From the NCBI GenBank assembly GCA_046292765.1, contig JBKBQA010000001.1, positions 496,001-560,000 on the forward strand: DNA of 64,000 nt, written 5' to 3'. Origin of the DNA: PGZG01 sp046292765 (GTDB lineage Bacteria; Pseudomonadota; Gammaproteobacteria; Pseudomonadales; Alcanivoracaceae). This document shows, one piece after another, positions 52,944 through 61,900 of this stretch. The notes below the pieces were generated by a model that was given only the letters and a program-made list of their open reading frames with translations, had not been told where the DNA came from and searched no databases. The position numbers and the translations under genes were made by a program. The first letter of the stretch is position 1. Each line of letters begins with the position of its first letter.

Positions 52944-53372
52944 ATGAAGGCAACAGTCCGCTGGCAGGGTGAAGTCTGCTTCGAGGCCGAGTCCGGATCG
53001 GGACATCGGGTGCTGATGGATGGTCCGCCGGATCATGGTGGCCAGAATCGAGGCGCCCGGCCGATGGAAATGATCCTGATGGGGGTCGGAGGCTGTGCTT
53101 CCTTCGATGTAGTCCACATTCTGCGCAAGTCCCGTCAGGATGTGACCGACTGCCGTTGCGAGATGATTGCGGAGCGGGCGGACAACGAGGTGCCGGCCGT
53201 CTTTACCCGCATTCAGATGCATTTTGTGGTGCGTGGCCGGGCACTCAAGGAGGCCCAGGTTAAGCGTGCGGTAGAGTTGTCTGCGGAGAAATACTGCTCC
53301 GGTTCGATCATGCTGGCTCGTGCCGGGGTCGTCATTGAGCACAGTTACAGCGTGGAGCCGGCTGATGAGTGA
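52944..53372 (+). CDS. OsmC family protein
   Basis: 142 residues. OsmC/Ohr fold with two redox cysteines in VGGCASFDVV and EKYCSGS. The overall pattern fits the YhfA-type branch, of uncertain substrate, rather than Ohr. GAGG lies 7 nt upstream of the ATG. Overlaps the next gene by 8 nt. Confidence 0.9.
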   Translation: MKATVRWQGEVCFEAESGSGHRVLMDGPPDHGGQNRGARPMEMILMGVGGCASFDVVHILRKSRQDVTDCRCEMIAERADNEVPAVFTRIQMHFVVRGRALKEAQVKRAVELSAEKYCSGSIMLARAGVVIEHSYSVEPADE

Positions 53373-53778
53373 GCGGCCGAGGCATGCGGGTCTGCGCCAT
53401 GTGGCGCTGTTCTGTGCCGATTTTGAGGCCAGCGAGCGGTTTTACGTCGACCTGATGGACATGCAGGTCGAGTGGCGTCCGGACGAGGATAATGTCTACC
53501 TCTGTTCCGGCGCCGACAATCTGGCCCTGCATCGCTGGCAGGAGGGCGAGTTCGCCCCGCCCCAGCGACTGGACCATATCGGTTTTATAGTGGATCAGCC
53601 GGCGGACGTGGATCAGTGGTTCACGTTTTTGAAAGATGCCGGCATCAGGATGAGGTCGGAGCCGCGCACCCACAGGGATGGGGCGCGCAGCTTCTATTGT
53701 CTGGATCCGGAGGGGGTAGTGGTGCAAATCATCTACCATCCTCCGATCTCCGGGGGTCGCTTTGTCCGGGAAGCCTGA
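53365..53778 (+). CDS. VOC-fold glyoxalase/dioxygenase-like protein
   Basis: 137 residues with the vicinal-oxygen-chelate fold: GLRHVALFCADFEASERFYVD at the start and RSFYCLDPEGVVVQIIYHP at the end. Metal ligands could be the His of LRHVAL, His of RLDHIGF and a Glu or Asp near the C-terminus. Substrate unknown. Coupled to the OsmC gene. Confidence 0.87.
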   Translation: MSERPRHAGLRHVALFCADFEASERFYVDLMDMQVEWRPDEDNVYLCSGADNLALHRWQEGEFAPPQRLDHIGFIVDQPADVDQWFTFLKDAGIRMRSEPRTHRDGARSFYCLDPEGVVVQIIYHPPISGGRFVREA

Positions 53779-53850
53779 GGGCGAATGGCAGGTGGCTGAA
53801 CTCCATGGGGTACGCAGGTATCCCGGTCTGGCGAGTAGAGAAGGAAAACA

Positions 53851-54654
53851 GTGAAAGATCTCAACCCCAAGATCCGGCTTCACGGCTTTAACAATCTGAC
53901 CAAGTCGCTGAGCTTCAACATCTTCGACATCAGCTATGCGAAGACGGAGCAGCATCGCAAGGAGTACATCGAGTATATCGATGAGCTCTACAATGCCGAG
54001 CGTCTGACGGAGATCCTGACCAACGTCACCCGCATCATTGGCGCCAACATTCTGAATGTGGCGCGTCAGGATTATGATCCGCAGGGCGCCTCGGTGACGA
54101 TGTTGATCGCCGAGCACGAAACCCCGCCGACCGATCCTGACTTCGATGAGGAAGGCCCGGGCCCGCTGCCGGACACTATTGTTGCTCACCTCGACAAGAG
54201 CCATGTGACGGTACACACCTACCCGGAGTCGCACCCGGACAACGGTATTTCCACTTTCCGTGTCGATGTGGATGTGTCGACCTGTGGTGTGATTTCGCCG
54301 CTGCGGGCGCTGAACTACCTGATCCACAGCTTCGATTCAGACATCGTTACGATCGATTATCGTGTCCGCGGCATGACCCGGGACGTGGATGGCACCAAGC
54401 ACTATATCGACCACGATATCAACTCGATCCAGAACTTCCTCACCGAGGAAACCCGCAACGCCTATCAGATGATCGACGTCAACGTGTATCAGGAAAACAT
54501 CTTCCATTCGAAGCTGTTGCTGAAGGACTTTGATATCGACAACTATCTGTTCGGTGCCGGTCGCGAGGAATTCTCCGCCGAGGAACTGGAAGATATCGAG
54601 CACCGGTTGAAGAAAGAGATGCTGGAGATCTTTTACTCCCGCAACCTCGACTGA
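53851..54654 (+). CDS. speD: S-adenosylmethionine decarboxylase, E. coli type
   Basis: Supplies aminopropyl groups for spermidine. 267 residues, the long proenzyme class (SpeD1 type). Self-cleavage should occur at Lys-Ser117 (LDKSHVTVH), generating the pyruvoyl group. GTG start preceded by GAAGGA. speE is not adjacent. A strong terminator follows. Confidence 0.95.
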   Translation: MKDLNPKIRLHGFNNLTKSLSFNIFDISYAKTEQHRKEYIEYIDELYNAERLTEILTNVTRIIGANILNVARQDYDPQGASVTMLIAEHETPPTDPDFDEEGPGPLPDTIVAHLDKSHVTVHTYPESHPDNGISTFRVDVDVSTCGVISPLRALNYLIHSFDSDIVTIDYRVRGMTRDVDGTKHYIDHDINSIQNFLTEETRNAYQMIDVNVYQENIFHSKLLLKDFDIDNYLFGAGREEFSAEELEDIEHRLKKEMLEIFYSRNLD

Positions 54655-54666
54655 GGTGCTCTTTGG

Positions 54667-54709
54667 ATAAACGACAAAGCCCGGCCATGTGCCGGGCTTT
54701 GTCGTTTAT
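54667..54709. terminator. Bidirectional terminator between speD and coq7
   Basis: Perfect 19-bp stem (54667-54685 with 54691-54709) around loop CATGT; A- and T-rich ends on both sides. Confidence 0.9.
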
Positions 54710-54729
54710 AGGCACCAATCCTGACGCTC

Positions 54730-55374
54730 CTAGACCCGGTAGGTGCTCCAGGTCATGATCTTGCTCATCAGCACCATCGCTGCCTGAATGGGCGCCGGCA
54801 ATGGCGCGCCGCCGGCGTTTTCGGCTGTCACGGCGTGCTTGAGCTCATCCACCCGCATCTGTTCGAGAATTGCCTTGCTGCGCTGATCATCGTCAGGCAG
54901 CTGCTGCAAGTGAGACTCCAAGTGGCGCACTACCTGATGCTCAGTCTCGGCGACAAAGCCCAGGCTCCAGCGATCACCGGCCAGCCCGGCCACCGCGCCG
55001 ATGCCGAATGATGCCGCATAAAACAGCGGGTTGAGCTTGCTTGGCGCGCTGCCCAGTTCCTGCAGCCGGTCTTCACACCAGGCCAGATGATCCTCTTCCT
55101 CACGCGCCGCCACTTCCATGGCATGGCGCACATGGGGTAGCCGGGCAGTGGTGGCCTGACCCTGATACAGAGCCTGAGCGCAAACCTCGCCGGTGTGATT
55201 GATTCGCATCAGGCCGGCGATATGACGCCGGTCGGTGTCCGCCATGGGCTTTGCGGCGGCGTCATGGGCCGGCTGGCGTTCTGCTTTGGTGGTGCCCGGG
55301 GTCAGCGTACGCAGTGCGTTGTCGGCGCGACTGAGCAGCTGATCAAGCGGGCTGAGCTGACGGGGTCGGGTCAT
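54730..55374 (-). CDS. coq7: 2-polyprenyl-3-methyl-6-methoxy-1,4-benzoquinone hydroxylase
   Basis: Di-iron ubiquinone-biosynthesis monooxygenase. 214 residues; iron ligands in INHTGEVCA, AREEEDHLAW and DELKHAVTAE. A longer frame runs upstream through the divergent ATPase gene but is antisense noise. Confidence 0.95.
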   Translation of the reverse strand: MTRPRQLSPLDQLLSRADNALRTLTPGTTKAERQPAHDAAAKPMADTDRRHIAGLMRINHTGEVCAQALYQGQATTARLPHVRHAMEVAAREEEDHLAWCEDRLQELGSAPSKLNPLFYAASFGIGAVAGLAGDRWSLGFVAETEHQVVRHLESHLQQLPDDDQRSKAILEQMRVDELKHAVTAENAGGAPLPAPIQAAMVLMSKIMTWSTYRV

Positions 55375-55440
55375 GATGTTCACGCTGTCCGGACTCAGGG
55401 TATCGCGTGCTAGGATACCGCCAAACTGGGAGGAATGGGC

Positions 55441-56943
55441 GTGAAAGAAGTCAAGGACCTGCAGTTGCTGATAGAGTCCCGCTATCCGGTGATCGTCATT
55501 GAGACCTGGGAAGAAAAGCGGGCGCTGGAGCTGCTGCAGCGTATCGGCATGACGACCTCCCGGCCGGTATTCCACTGGACCGTGACCAGCGGTCTGACCC
55601 GCTCGGAATTTGTCGATGCGCCCGCCTTCAGCGACAGCGGCGAGCCCGAGCAGGTGTTGCAGCAGATACTGAAGACCCGCCAGCCCGGCATCTACGCCCT
55701 GTGCGACTTCCATCCCTTCCTGCGGGACGATCCCCGTGTCATCCGCTTGCTCAAAGATATCGCGCTGAATCACGATGCCGTGTCGCACACTCTGGTGCTG
55801 ATCAGCCATGAACTCGCCGTGCCGGCAGAAATTCGTCGTTGCTGCGCCAGCTTCAGTCTGGCGCTTCCCGATGACAGCCAGCTGCGCGCCATCGTTCAGG
55901 AGGAGGCGCGGCGCTGGCAGCAGCAGAGTGGCCAGCGGGTCCATGCCAAGGCTGATGTGATCCCACGGCTGATCAGCAATCTGCGAGGCTTGACCCGGGA
56001 TGATGCGCGTCGCCTCGCCCGTGGCGCGATCATTGATGACAACGCCCTGTGCGAAGCGGACCTGCCGGAAATCAACCGGGCCCGCTTTGATCTGCTCGAC
56101 ATGGAGAGTGTGCTCAGTTTTGAGTACGACACCGCGCGGTTTTCTGATGTCGGGGGTCTGCAGGGCCTGAAAGCCTGGTTGTCCCGCCGTCGTGATGCTT
56201 TTGTCAGCGGCGCGGCGCAGCGTGATGCGCCCAAGGGCATCCTGTTGGTCGGGGTGCAGGGCGGCGGCAAGAGTCTGGCGGCGAAAGCGGTGGCGGGGCT
56301 CTGGCATTTGCCGTTGCTGCGTCTGGATATGGGCGCGGTATACAACAAATTCTTCGGTGAATCCGAGCGCAATCTGCGTGAAGCACTGGCGCTGGCGGAG
56401 ACCATGGCGCCCTGCGTGTTGTGGATTGACGAGATAGAGAAGGGTATCGCCTCCGGTGATAACGATGGCGGTACCTCACGGCGGGTGCTGGGTTCGCTGC
56501 TGACATGGATGGCGGAGCGCAAGTCACCGGTGTTTCTGGTGGCCACGGCCAACGAGATTGACCGTTTGCCACCGGAGTTGATTCGCAAGGGGCGAATGGA
56601 CGAGATTTTCTTTGTCGATCTGCCATCAGCGGATGTGCGCGAGGACATTTTCGGTATTCATTTGCGGTTGCGAGATCAGGAACCGCAGCGGTTTGACCTG
56701 ACGATGCTGGCGGATGCCAGCGAGGGCTTCACCGGCGCGGAGATCGAACAGGCAATTGTTTCGGCGCTGTACAACGCCCGGGCGCGCGCGCTGGCACTGT
56801 CCAGTGCCCTGCTGCTTGAGGAGATCGGCAGCACCGTGCCGCTGTCGATCACCATGGCGGAGCGGATCGCTGCCCTTCGACACTGGTGCCATGGTCGGGC
56901 TGTGCCGGCGGATGGCTTGCCGTTCGCAGGGGAGGTTTCATGA
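55441..56943 (+). CDS. Ycf46-like AAA ATPase
   Basis: About 500 residues. A degenerate N-terminal region (about 1-180) precedes a full AAA module: Walker A GVQGGGKS, Walker B VLWIDEIEKG, sensor ATANEIDRL and arginine finger in IRKGRMDE. Homologues are linked to the chloroplast Ycf46 protein; proposed roles concern inorganic carbon or proteostasis and remain open. GTG 55441 sits 7 nt after GGAGG, while the ATG at 55435 is only 1 nt from it, so GTG is the better start. Divergent from coq7 (66 nt between starts); its stop overlaps the AraC gene. Confidence 0.87.
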   Translation: MKEVKDLQLLIESRYPVIVIETWEEKRALELLQRIGMTTSRPVFHWTVTSGLTRSEFVDAPAFSDSGEPEQVLQQILKTRQPGIYALCDFHPFLRDDPRVIRLLKDIALNHDAVSHTLVLISHELAVPAEIRRCCASFSLALPDDSQLRAIVQEEARRWQQQSGQRVHAKADVIPRLISNLRGLTRDDARRLARGAIIDDNALCEADLPEINRARFDLLDMESVLSFEYDTARFSDVGGLQGLKAWLSRRRDAFVSGAAQRDAPKGILLVGVQGGGKSLAAKAVAGLWHLPLLRLDMGAVYNKFFGESERNLREALALAETMAPCVLWIDEIEKGIASGDNDGGTSRRVLGSLLTWMAERKSPVFLVATANEIDRLPPELIRKGRMDEIFFVDLPSADVREDIFGIHLRLRDQEPQRFDLTMLADASEGFTGAEIEQAIVSALYNARARALALSSALLLEEIGSTVPLSITMAERIAALRHWCHGRAVPADGLPFAGEVS

Positions 56944-57986
56944 GCAAGCGGGACGGTGGTTTGCGTCCGGAGCTGGCGGGTACCGATCGCAGCCTGTCGG
57001 TGGCCTACGTCGCCTCCATCCTGCCACCGTTGGCAGAACGCTATGCGCTGGATGTGACGGCGCTGCTCCGCGAAGCTGGCTTGCCGGCGGATCTACTCGA
57101 ACGGGTTGATGGTTTGTTGCCGCTGGTGGATGTGATGCGCCTGTTCGTTGTGGTGCTCGCCCGTTGCGGAGACCCGGGCATGGGCTTTGAAGTGGGACGA
57201 CTGGTGCGGGCGCGCTCCTATCAGGTGCTGGGCTATGTGATTCTGGCCAGCGCGAATATTGGCGAAGCAATCGACAAGCTGGTTCGCTTCGAGAAGCTTG
57301 CTGGCAACCTCGGTCGTACCGAGGCCGTTCGCAGTGCCGACAGCCTGCAGCTCATCTGGCACTGCCCGATTACCGGTGAGCCGGGCCGTTTCCTGACCGA
57401 GGCGGCGATCACAGGGTGGGTAACTTTTGCTCGCCAGTTGATCAATGTGCCAGCCTCGCCAACGCGGGTGTGCTTCCGTCACGGGCCGCCGCAGGATGGC
57501 GCCCGCTATCAGGAATATTTTGGTTGTCCGGTGCAGTTTTCCGCGTCGTTTGATGGTGTTGAAGTGCCGGTGGCGTTGCTGTCACTAACCTTGCGGGATG
57601 CTGATCCCGGACTGAGCGGAATGATGGAGCGTGAGGCCAGTCAGTTGATGGCAGAGTACGACAGCCGCACCAATCTGGTTGCCGCAGTGCGCCGGGAAAT
57701 TTTTCGTTTGCTGGTGGAAGGGGAGCCGACGCTGGAGCAGGTTGCGGCGCGACTGGACATCGCCGAACGTACCCTGCAGGGGCGATTGCGGAAACAGGGC
57801 ATGGGGTTTCAGGAAGTGCTTGATGGCTTGCGCCGCACGCTGGCCGAGCTCTACATGCAGGATGCAGGATTGTCGCTGACGGACATTGCGCTGCTACTCG
57901 GCTTTGCCGAACACAGCTCGTTTACTCGGGCGTTTCGGCGCTGGTTCGCGGAGACACCGGCGCAGTATCGTCTGCGGGTCTCGTAA
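56940..57986 (+). CDS. AraC-family transcriptional regulator
   Basis: 348 residues. An arabinose-binding-like N-terminal domain of the OruR/ArgR type covers about 20-210; the C-terminal AraC double helix-turn-helix includes LTDIALLLGFAEHSSFTRAFRRW. The ligand is unknown. Its ATG overlaps the ATPase stop (ATGA), and its 3' end overlaps the convergent retS gene by 65 nt. Confidence 0.9.
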   Translation: MSKRDGGLRPELAGTDRSLSVAYVASILPPLAERYALDVTALLREAGLPADLLERVDGLLPLVDVMRLFVVVLARCGDPGMGFEVGRLVRARSYQVLGYVILASANIGEAIDKLVRFEKLAGNLGRTEAVRSADSLQLIWHCPITGEPGRFLTEAAITGWVTFARQLINVPASPTRVCFRHGPPQDGARYQEYFGCPVQFSASFDGVEVPVALLSLTLRDADPGLSGMMEREASQLMAEYDSRTNLVAAVRREIFRLLVEGEPTLEQVAARLDIAERTLQGRLRKQGMGFQEVLDGLRRTLAELYMQDAGLSLTDIALLLGFAEHSSFTRAFRRWFAETPAQYRLRVS

Positions 57987-60780
57987 AGCGAACGATCACT
58001 TCGGCCAGACTACCCAATTCCACCGGCTTGGCGACGTGCGCGTTCATGCCCGCGTTCAGGCTGCGCTCGCGATGCTCGCGGAGAATGTGGGCGGTGAGGG
58101 CGATGATCGGCACCGGTTTGTTGCCGGTGCGACGCTCCATGGCGCGAATCTGGCGTGTTGCCTCGAAGCCGTCCATCTCCGGCATCTCACAGTCCATCAG
58201 GATCACGTCGTACTGCTTCTCCTGAAGTGCAGCCAGTGCTTCCAGGCCGTTGTTGACGATATCCGCATCGAGGCCCAGCTTGCCGAGCATGCCTCGAATC
58301 ACCTTTTGACTGAGCAGGTGATCCTCCGCCACCAGAATACGCAGAGCCGGATCAGGCAGGGCGTTGTCATCTGACCGCTGCGAAGGGCTTGTCATCATGC
58401 CGAGCGCTTCGATCAACGCCCGGCGCAGACGCTTTCCGGATACCGGCTTGGCCAGCACCTTGTGGATGCCGACATTGCGCGCAAGGTTGGCGGTCGGCGC
58501 ATCCTGCACCCCGGTGAGCATCACCAGTACCAGCGGGTGGCTGATCAGTAGATCTTCGTGGATACGTGTGGCCAGCTGCATGCCATTCATTCCGGGCATC
58601 AGGTGGTCGAGCAACACCACGTCGTAGGGGTCGTTCAGGTTGGCCTGCATGCGGATACTGGCCAGCGCTTCGCGTGGATCGTGGCAAACCGTAACGCGCA
58701 TGCCCCAGCTCAACGCCTGATGGCGAATCACCCGTGTCACGGTGCTCGAGTCATCGACCACCAGCATGTGGCGGCCGGAGAGGGCGTGTTGCTGGCCGAG
58801 TTCATGTTCGGCAACCTCTTCGTCGACTGACACGGCGGGCAGTGGCAGGCTGATCCAGCACAGTTGGCCTTCGCGGCGACTTTCGCGCACGCCGCATCGG
58901 CCTCCCATGGCTTCGCACAGTTGTCGGGCGATACTCAGACCGAGTTGGGTGGCATCGTCACCAGGTTCTCCGCTATCGCGCTGGTCGAGAGCATTGAGAT
59001 GTTGGTCGACATGGCGCAGCGCGGTGCCGTCAATCTCGATGCGAACATGATCTGCTCGTCCCGACGGGTCGCGGGCCACATCCACAATCAGCTCTCCGGC
59101 CCCCGCATGGCGGATGCAGGCAGAAAGCATATTGGTGAGTATCTGGCGCAGTCTGCCCGGGTCGCCCTCGACCATGTGCGGGACGTTATTGTGAATATGC
59201 GGAATCAGTTCAATCTGCTTCTCTTCAGCGCGTTCACGGAACAGTTCGAGTGCGTCCATCACCAGCTCGCCCGGATCGAATCGCTCACGGTTGAGGTCGC
59301 TACCTCCCTGTTCAATGCGGGAGTACTCAAGGACATCGTTGATGATCCGCAACAGATTTTCACCGGCAGACTGGATTGAACGTACGCATTCGCGTTGGTT
59401 GGGTGTGAGCGGAGTGTCCTCCAGCAGCTCTGCCATGCCGAGAATGCCACTCATGGGCGTGCGGATTTCATGGCTGACCCGAGCGAGAGTGTCGCTGCGG
59501 GCGCGCCATAGCGAATCCTCCAGTATCTGGTGCTGATAGCCAATCAACTCCTGTCGCAGGGTCTGTTCGCGATACATCACCAGCCCGGCAGAGAACAGGG
59601 TGGCCTCAACGGCTACGGCACAGAGCACCAGCAGTGGCAGAGGTATGTCGAGTGGCACAATGCTGAAGGCAGCGAGCGCGGCGATGATGACAGCAATGAG
59701 CAGTGTGCCGCGGGCAACAAGGAACAGCAGGGCTCTCGGCAGGCCAGCGCGAAGGGCGGCGAGTCCCGCCACCGAGAACAGCAGAGCCCCTGCCAGAGAG
59801 CCGCCATAGGCGACGACACCGGCATGGGTAGTCGGCATGGCAAGGCTGAACAGTGCCAGACCGATATAGGCAGCCGGCATCACCTGCAGAAGTTTTTCCA
59901 GCCACGGCAAGCGTCCCGAGGGGTTGAGGAACTCACGACTGAACAGTGCGGCGAAGGCAATCGCCAGCAGTTCCAGAAAGGTCTCGGCACGAGGTTGCAT
60001 GTCAGGGAAATGCCACAAGGTCACCCCCAGGAACCCGGCGCTCGCCGACATGGCGACCAGAGCGGCGGTCTGGAACATCACAAAGTACAGATACAGGGGC
60101 GCTCGCGAGTTGTACCAGAGTCCGACGCCGAGCAGTGTCAGCCCGACGATCAGGCCACCGAGCAGCAGGTAGGGCAGATCACGGGCGCGCTGACGTTCGG
60201 CATGAGCAGGAAGGTCATGCAGATGCATGCTGAACCCGAACGACAGTGTCGGCACAATCCTGATGTAGTAGAGACGGGTTTCCGCAGCAGGGATCTGGAT
60301 CAGGAAATACTGATCTCGACCTTTCAGGTCTGCCCAGGGCGGATCATAGTCAGTGCCGCTACGGCGAACCTGATAGCCCTCAGGGGAGGGTTCAAAAAAC
60401 GCAACCGACGCGCCGAGTCCGGGCGACATCTCAAGAACCCGCTGCAGTGACTGGTTGGTGTCATTGCGGATGGCAAGGCGTAGCCAGAATGGATAGCGGT
60501 GAAACCCAAGCCGTTGCGTGCCACGACGGGCGGGGATGAACTCATCGTCGAACAAGCCGCTGCGAATATCATCCAGCGTCAACACACCATCATGATCGGC
60601 GAGATATTCCGCGTAAATCGTGACTCTGGCGCTGTCAGTCGGTGCATCCATCACATACGGTGGCGGCGAAGTGGCAGCGGCGGTGGCGACCATCAGCGAC
60701 AGCCACAGGCCCGCCAGCCATTGCCAACCTCGCAGGCGATCAGGCCTGATCAGTGCTTTCTGCAGCTTGCTCGGCGACAT
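57922..60780 (-). CDS. retS: RetS-like hybrid histidine kinase
   Basis: 952-residue inner-membrane protein: N-terminal signal/anchor, periplasmic 7TMR-DISMED2 (about 40-195), seven-helix 7TM-DISM (about 202-402), HisKA with His437 (VSHEIRTP), a divergent ATPase domain, and two receivers with Asp725 and Asp863. This order, and the position next to purD, match Pseudomonas RetS, which binds and inhibits GacS to switch from acute to sessile lifestyle. The ATP-binding domain lacks the second N-box Asn (Ala554) and recognisable G1 and G2 glycines. It overlaps the upstream gene by 41 nt. Confidence 0.85.
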   Translation of the reverse strand: MSPSKLQKALIRPDRLRGWQWLAGLWLSLMVATAAATSPPPYVMDAPTDSARVTIYAEYLADHDGVLTLDDIRSGLFDDEFIPARRGTQRLGFHRYPFWLRLAIRNDTNQSLQRVLEMSPGLGASVAFFEPSPEGYQVRRSGTDYDPPWADLKGRDQYFLIQIPAAETRLYYIRIVPTLSFGFSMHLHDLPAHAERQRARDLPYLLLGGLIVGLTLLGVGLWYNSRAPLYLYFVMFQTAALVAMSASAGFLGVTLWHFPDMQPRAETFLELLAIAFAALFSREFLNPSGRLPWLEKLLQVMPAAYIGLALFSLAMPTTHAGVVAYGGSLAGALLFSVAGLAALRAGLPRALLFLVARGTLLIAVIIAALAAFSIVPLDIPLPLLVLCAVAVEATLFSAGLVMYREQTLRQELIGYQHQILEDSLWRARSDTLARVSHEIRTPMSGILGMAELLEDTPLTPNQRECVRSIQSAGENLLRIINDVLEYSRIEQGGSDLNRERFDPGELVMDALELFRERAEEKQIELIPHIHNNVPHMVEGDPGRLRQILTNMLSACIRHAGAGELIVDVARDPSGRADHVRIEIDGTALRHVDQHLNALDQRDSGEPGDDATQLGLSIARQLCEAMGGRCGVRESRREGQLCWISLPLPAVSVDEEVAEHELGQQHALSGRHMLVVDDSSTVTRVIRHQALSWGMRVTVCHDPREALASIRMQANLNDPYDVVLLDHLMPGMNGMQLATRIHEDLLISHPLVLVMLTGVQDAPTANLARNVGIHKVLAKPVSGKRLRRALIEALGMMTSPSQRSDDNALPDPALRILVAEDHLLSQKVIRGMLGKLGLDADIVNNGLEALAALQEKQYDVILMDCEMPEMDGFEATRQIRAMERRTGNKPVPIIALTAHILREHRERSLNAGMNAHVAKPVELGSLAEVIVRFTRPADDTAPVSPRTSAETPE

Positions 60781-61810
60781 CCTGTGCCTTCGGTCGGTCC
60801 AGTACGTAGGCCTCGAGTCCGGCCTCGGTGAGCAGATACGCGCCCAGTTCACTGCGACGACCGCCATCACAGCACAGCACGTAGACAAAGTCCTTCTCCA
60901 GTGAGCGGATCTGGCGACGGAGCTCGTTGAGCGGGATGTTGCGGGCGCCGGAGGTGCGGTCATGGCGAAATTCCATTGGCAGCCGGACATCGATCAGCAC
61001 AATGGCTCGATCGCCTTCTTCTTCCATTTTTTCGACGTCTTCTTCCTTGAGATGACGCACCACCGAGTCCTGAAGCAGGGAGCGGAAATCCTCCTTGCCG
61101 AGACACATCAGCACGCCGTCGCTGGTCATGGTGACGGTGGCGTTGCGTGGTGCATCGGAAATCAGCGCGTCCTCACCGAACAAGCTGCCGGTGGTCAGTG
61201 CCGCCAGCGTTTCCTGCTTGCTGCCCTGCAGCCGGGTGACCATGGCCTTGCCCTGCTTGATGACATAGAAAGTGTCGCCGGACTCGCCTTCGCGAATGAC
61301 CTGCTCTCCCAGTTTCACCTCACGCTCCTGGAACTTCACGAACAGCGACTGGATCTTCTGCGGTGGAATCTGGGAGAACACGCCGGAAGTGAGCAGGGCG
61401 TCCATCCAGTCGCGCTCGGAGCTGTCGTCGTCCTCTTCCAGCATCGACTCCGCAGCCTGAGTCCAGGTCATCAGCAGGTCGAGCTTGTCCCGCTCAATGG
61501 CGTAGACCACCGATGGCTCGGTGCTGATGGCGTTGACCGTGTGCTCGGCAAAGTTGTCGAGCGCCAGGTAGTTCTCGTCATCGTCCGAGGGGAACTTGCG
61601 CACCTGAAAGGATGCGTCGATGAGGTCAACCGCGCCGGAAATCAGAAAATAGGCGAGTTGCGAGCGTTCGCCGCGCTTGAACAGCACTCGCGCCGGGGCC
61701 AGATTCAGAAGTTGTATCTGGCCTGCGATATCACGCAGGTGAGATTCGGAGAGGCAGTCGAAAGGAATGAAGTCGTGCAGCCGCTCCAGATTGATACCCG
61801 AATCCGTCAT
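60740..61810 (-). CDS. Cyclic-nucleotide-binding-like and rhodanese domain protein
   Basis: 356 residues: two tandem cNMP-binding-like domains (about 15-115 and 140-255; the second has GESGDTFYVIKQG and GSLFGEDALIS) and a C-terminal rhodanese domain (about 265-340) with an active-site loop CCDGGRRS. No DNA-binding or catalytic effector domain beyond rhodanese. It lies between purD and retS, and its stop region overlaps the retS start by 41 nt, so both are likely expressed together. Confidence 0.85.
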   Translation of the reverse strand: MTDSGINLERLHDFIPFDCLSESHLRDIAGQIQLLNLAPARVLFKRGERSQLAYFLISGAVDLIDASFQVRKFPSDDDENYLALDNFAEHTVNAISTEPSVVYAIERDKLDLLMTWTQAAESMLEEDDDSSERDWMDALLTSGVFSQIPPQKIQSLFVKFQEREVKLGEQVIREGESGDTFYVIKQGKAMVTRLQGSKQETLAALTTGSLFGEDALISDAPRNATVTMTSDGVLMCLGKEDFRSLLQDSVVRHLKEEDVEKMEEEGDRAIVLIDVRLPMEFRHDRTSGARNIPLNELRRQIRSLEKDFVYVLCCDGGRRSELGAYLLTEAGLEAYVLDRPKAQDVAEQAAESTDQA

Positions 61811-61900
61811 GATCTCTCTGTCCCCTGTCAGTCCTTTTCCCGATTATGTAAGCACTGACCGGGGCAAGTCCATTCACCCGGTCATCGTGCCATGTAGTGG

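Noticed and set aside
54730..56307. 525-residue coq7 reading
   Set aside because: Only the last 214 residues are Coq7; the rest is antisense to the AAA ATPase gene.
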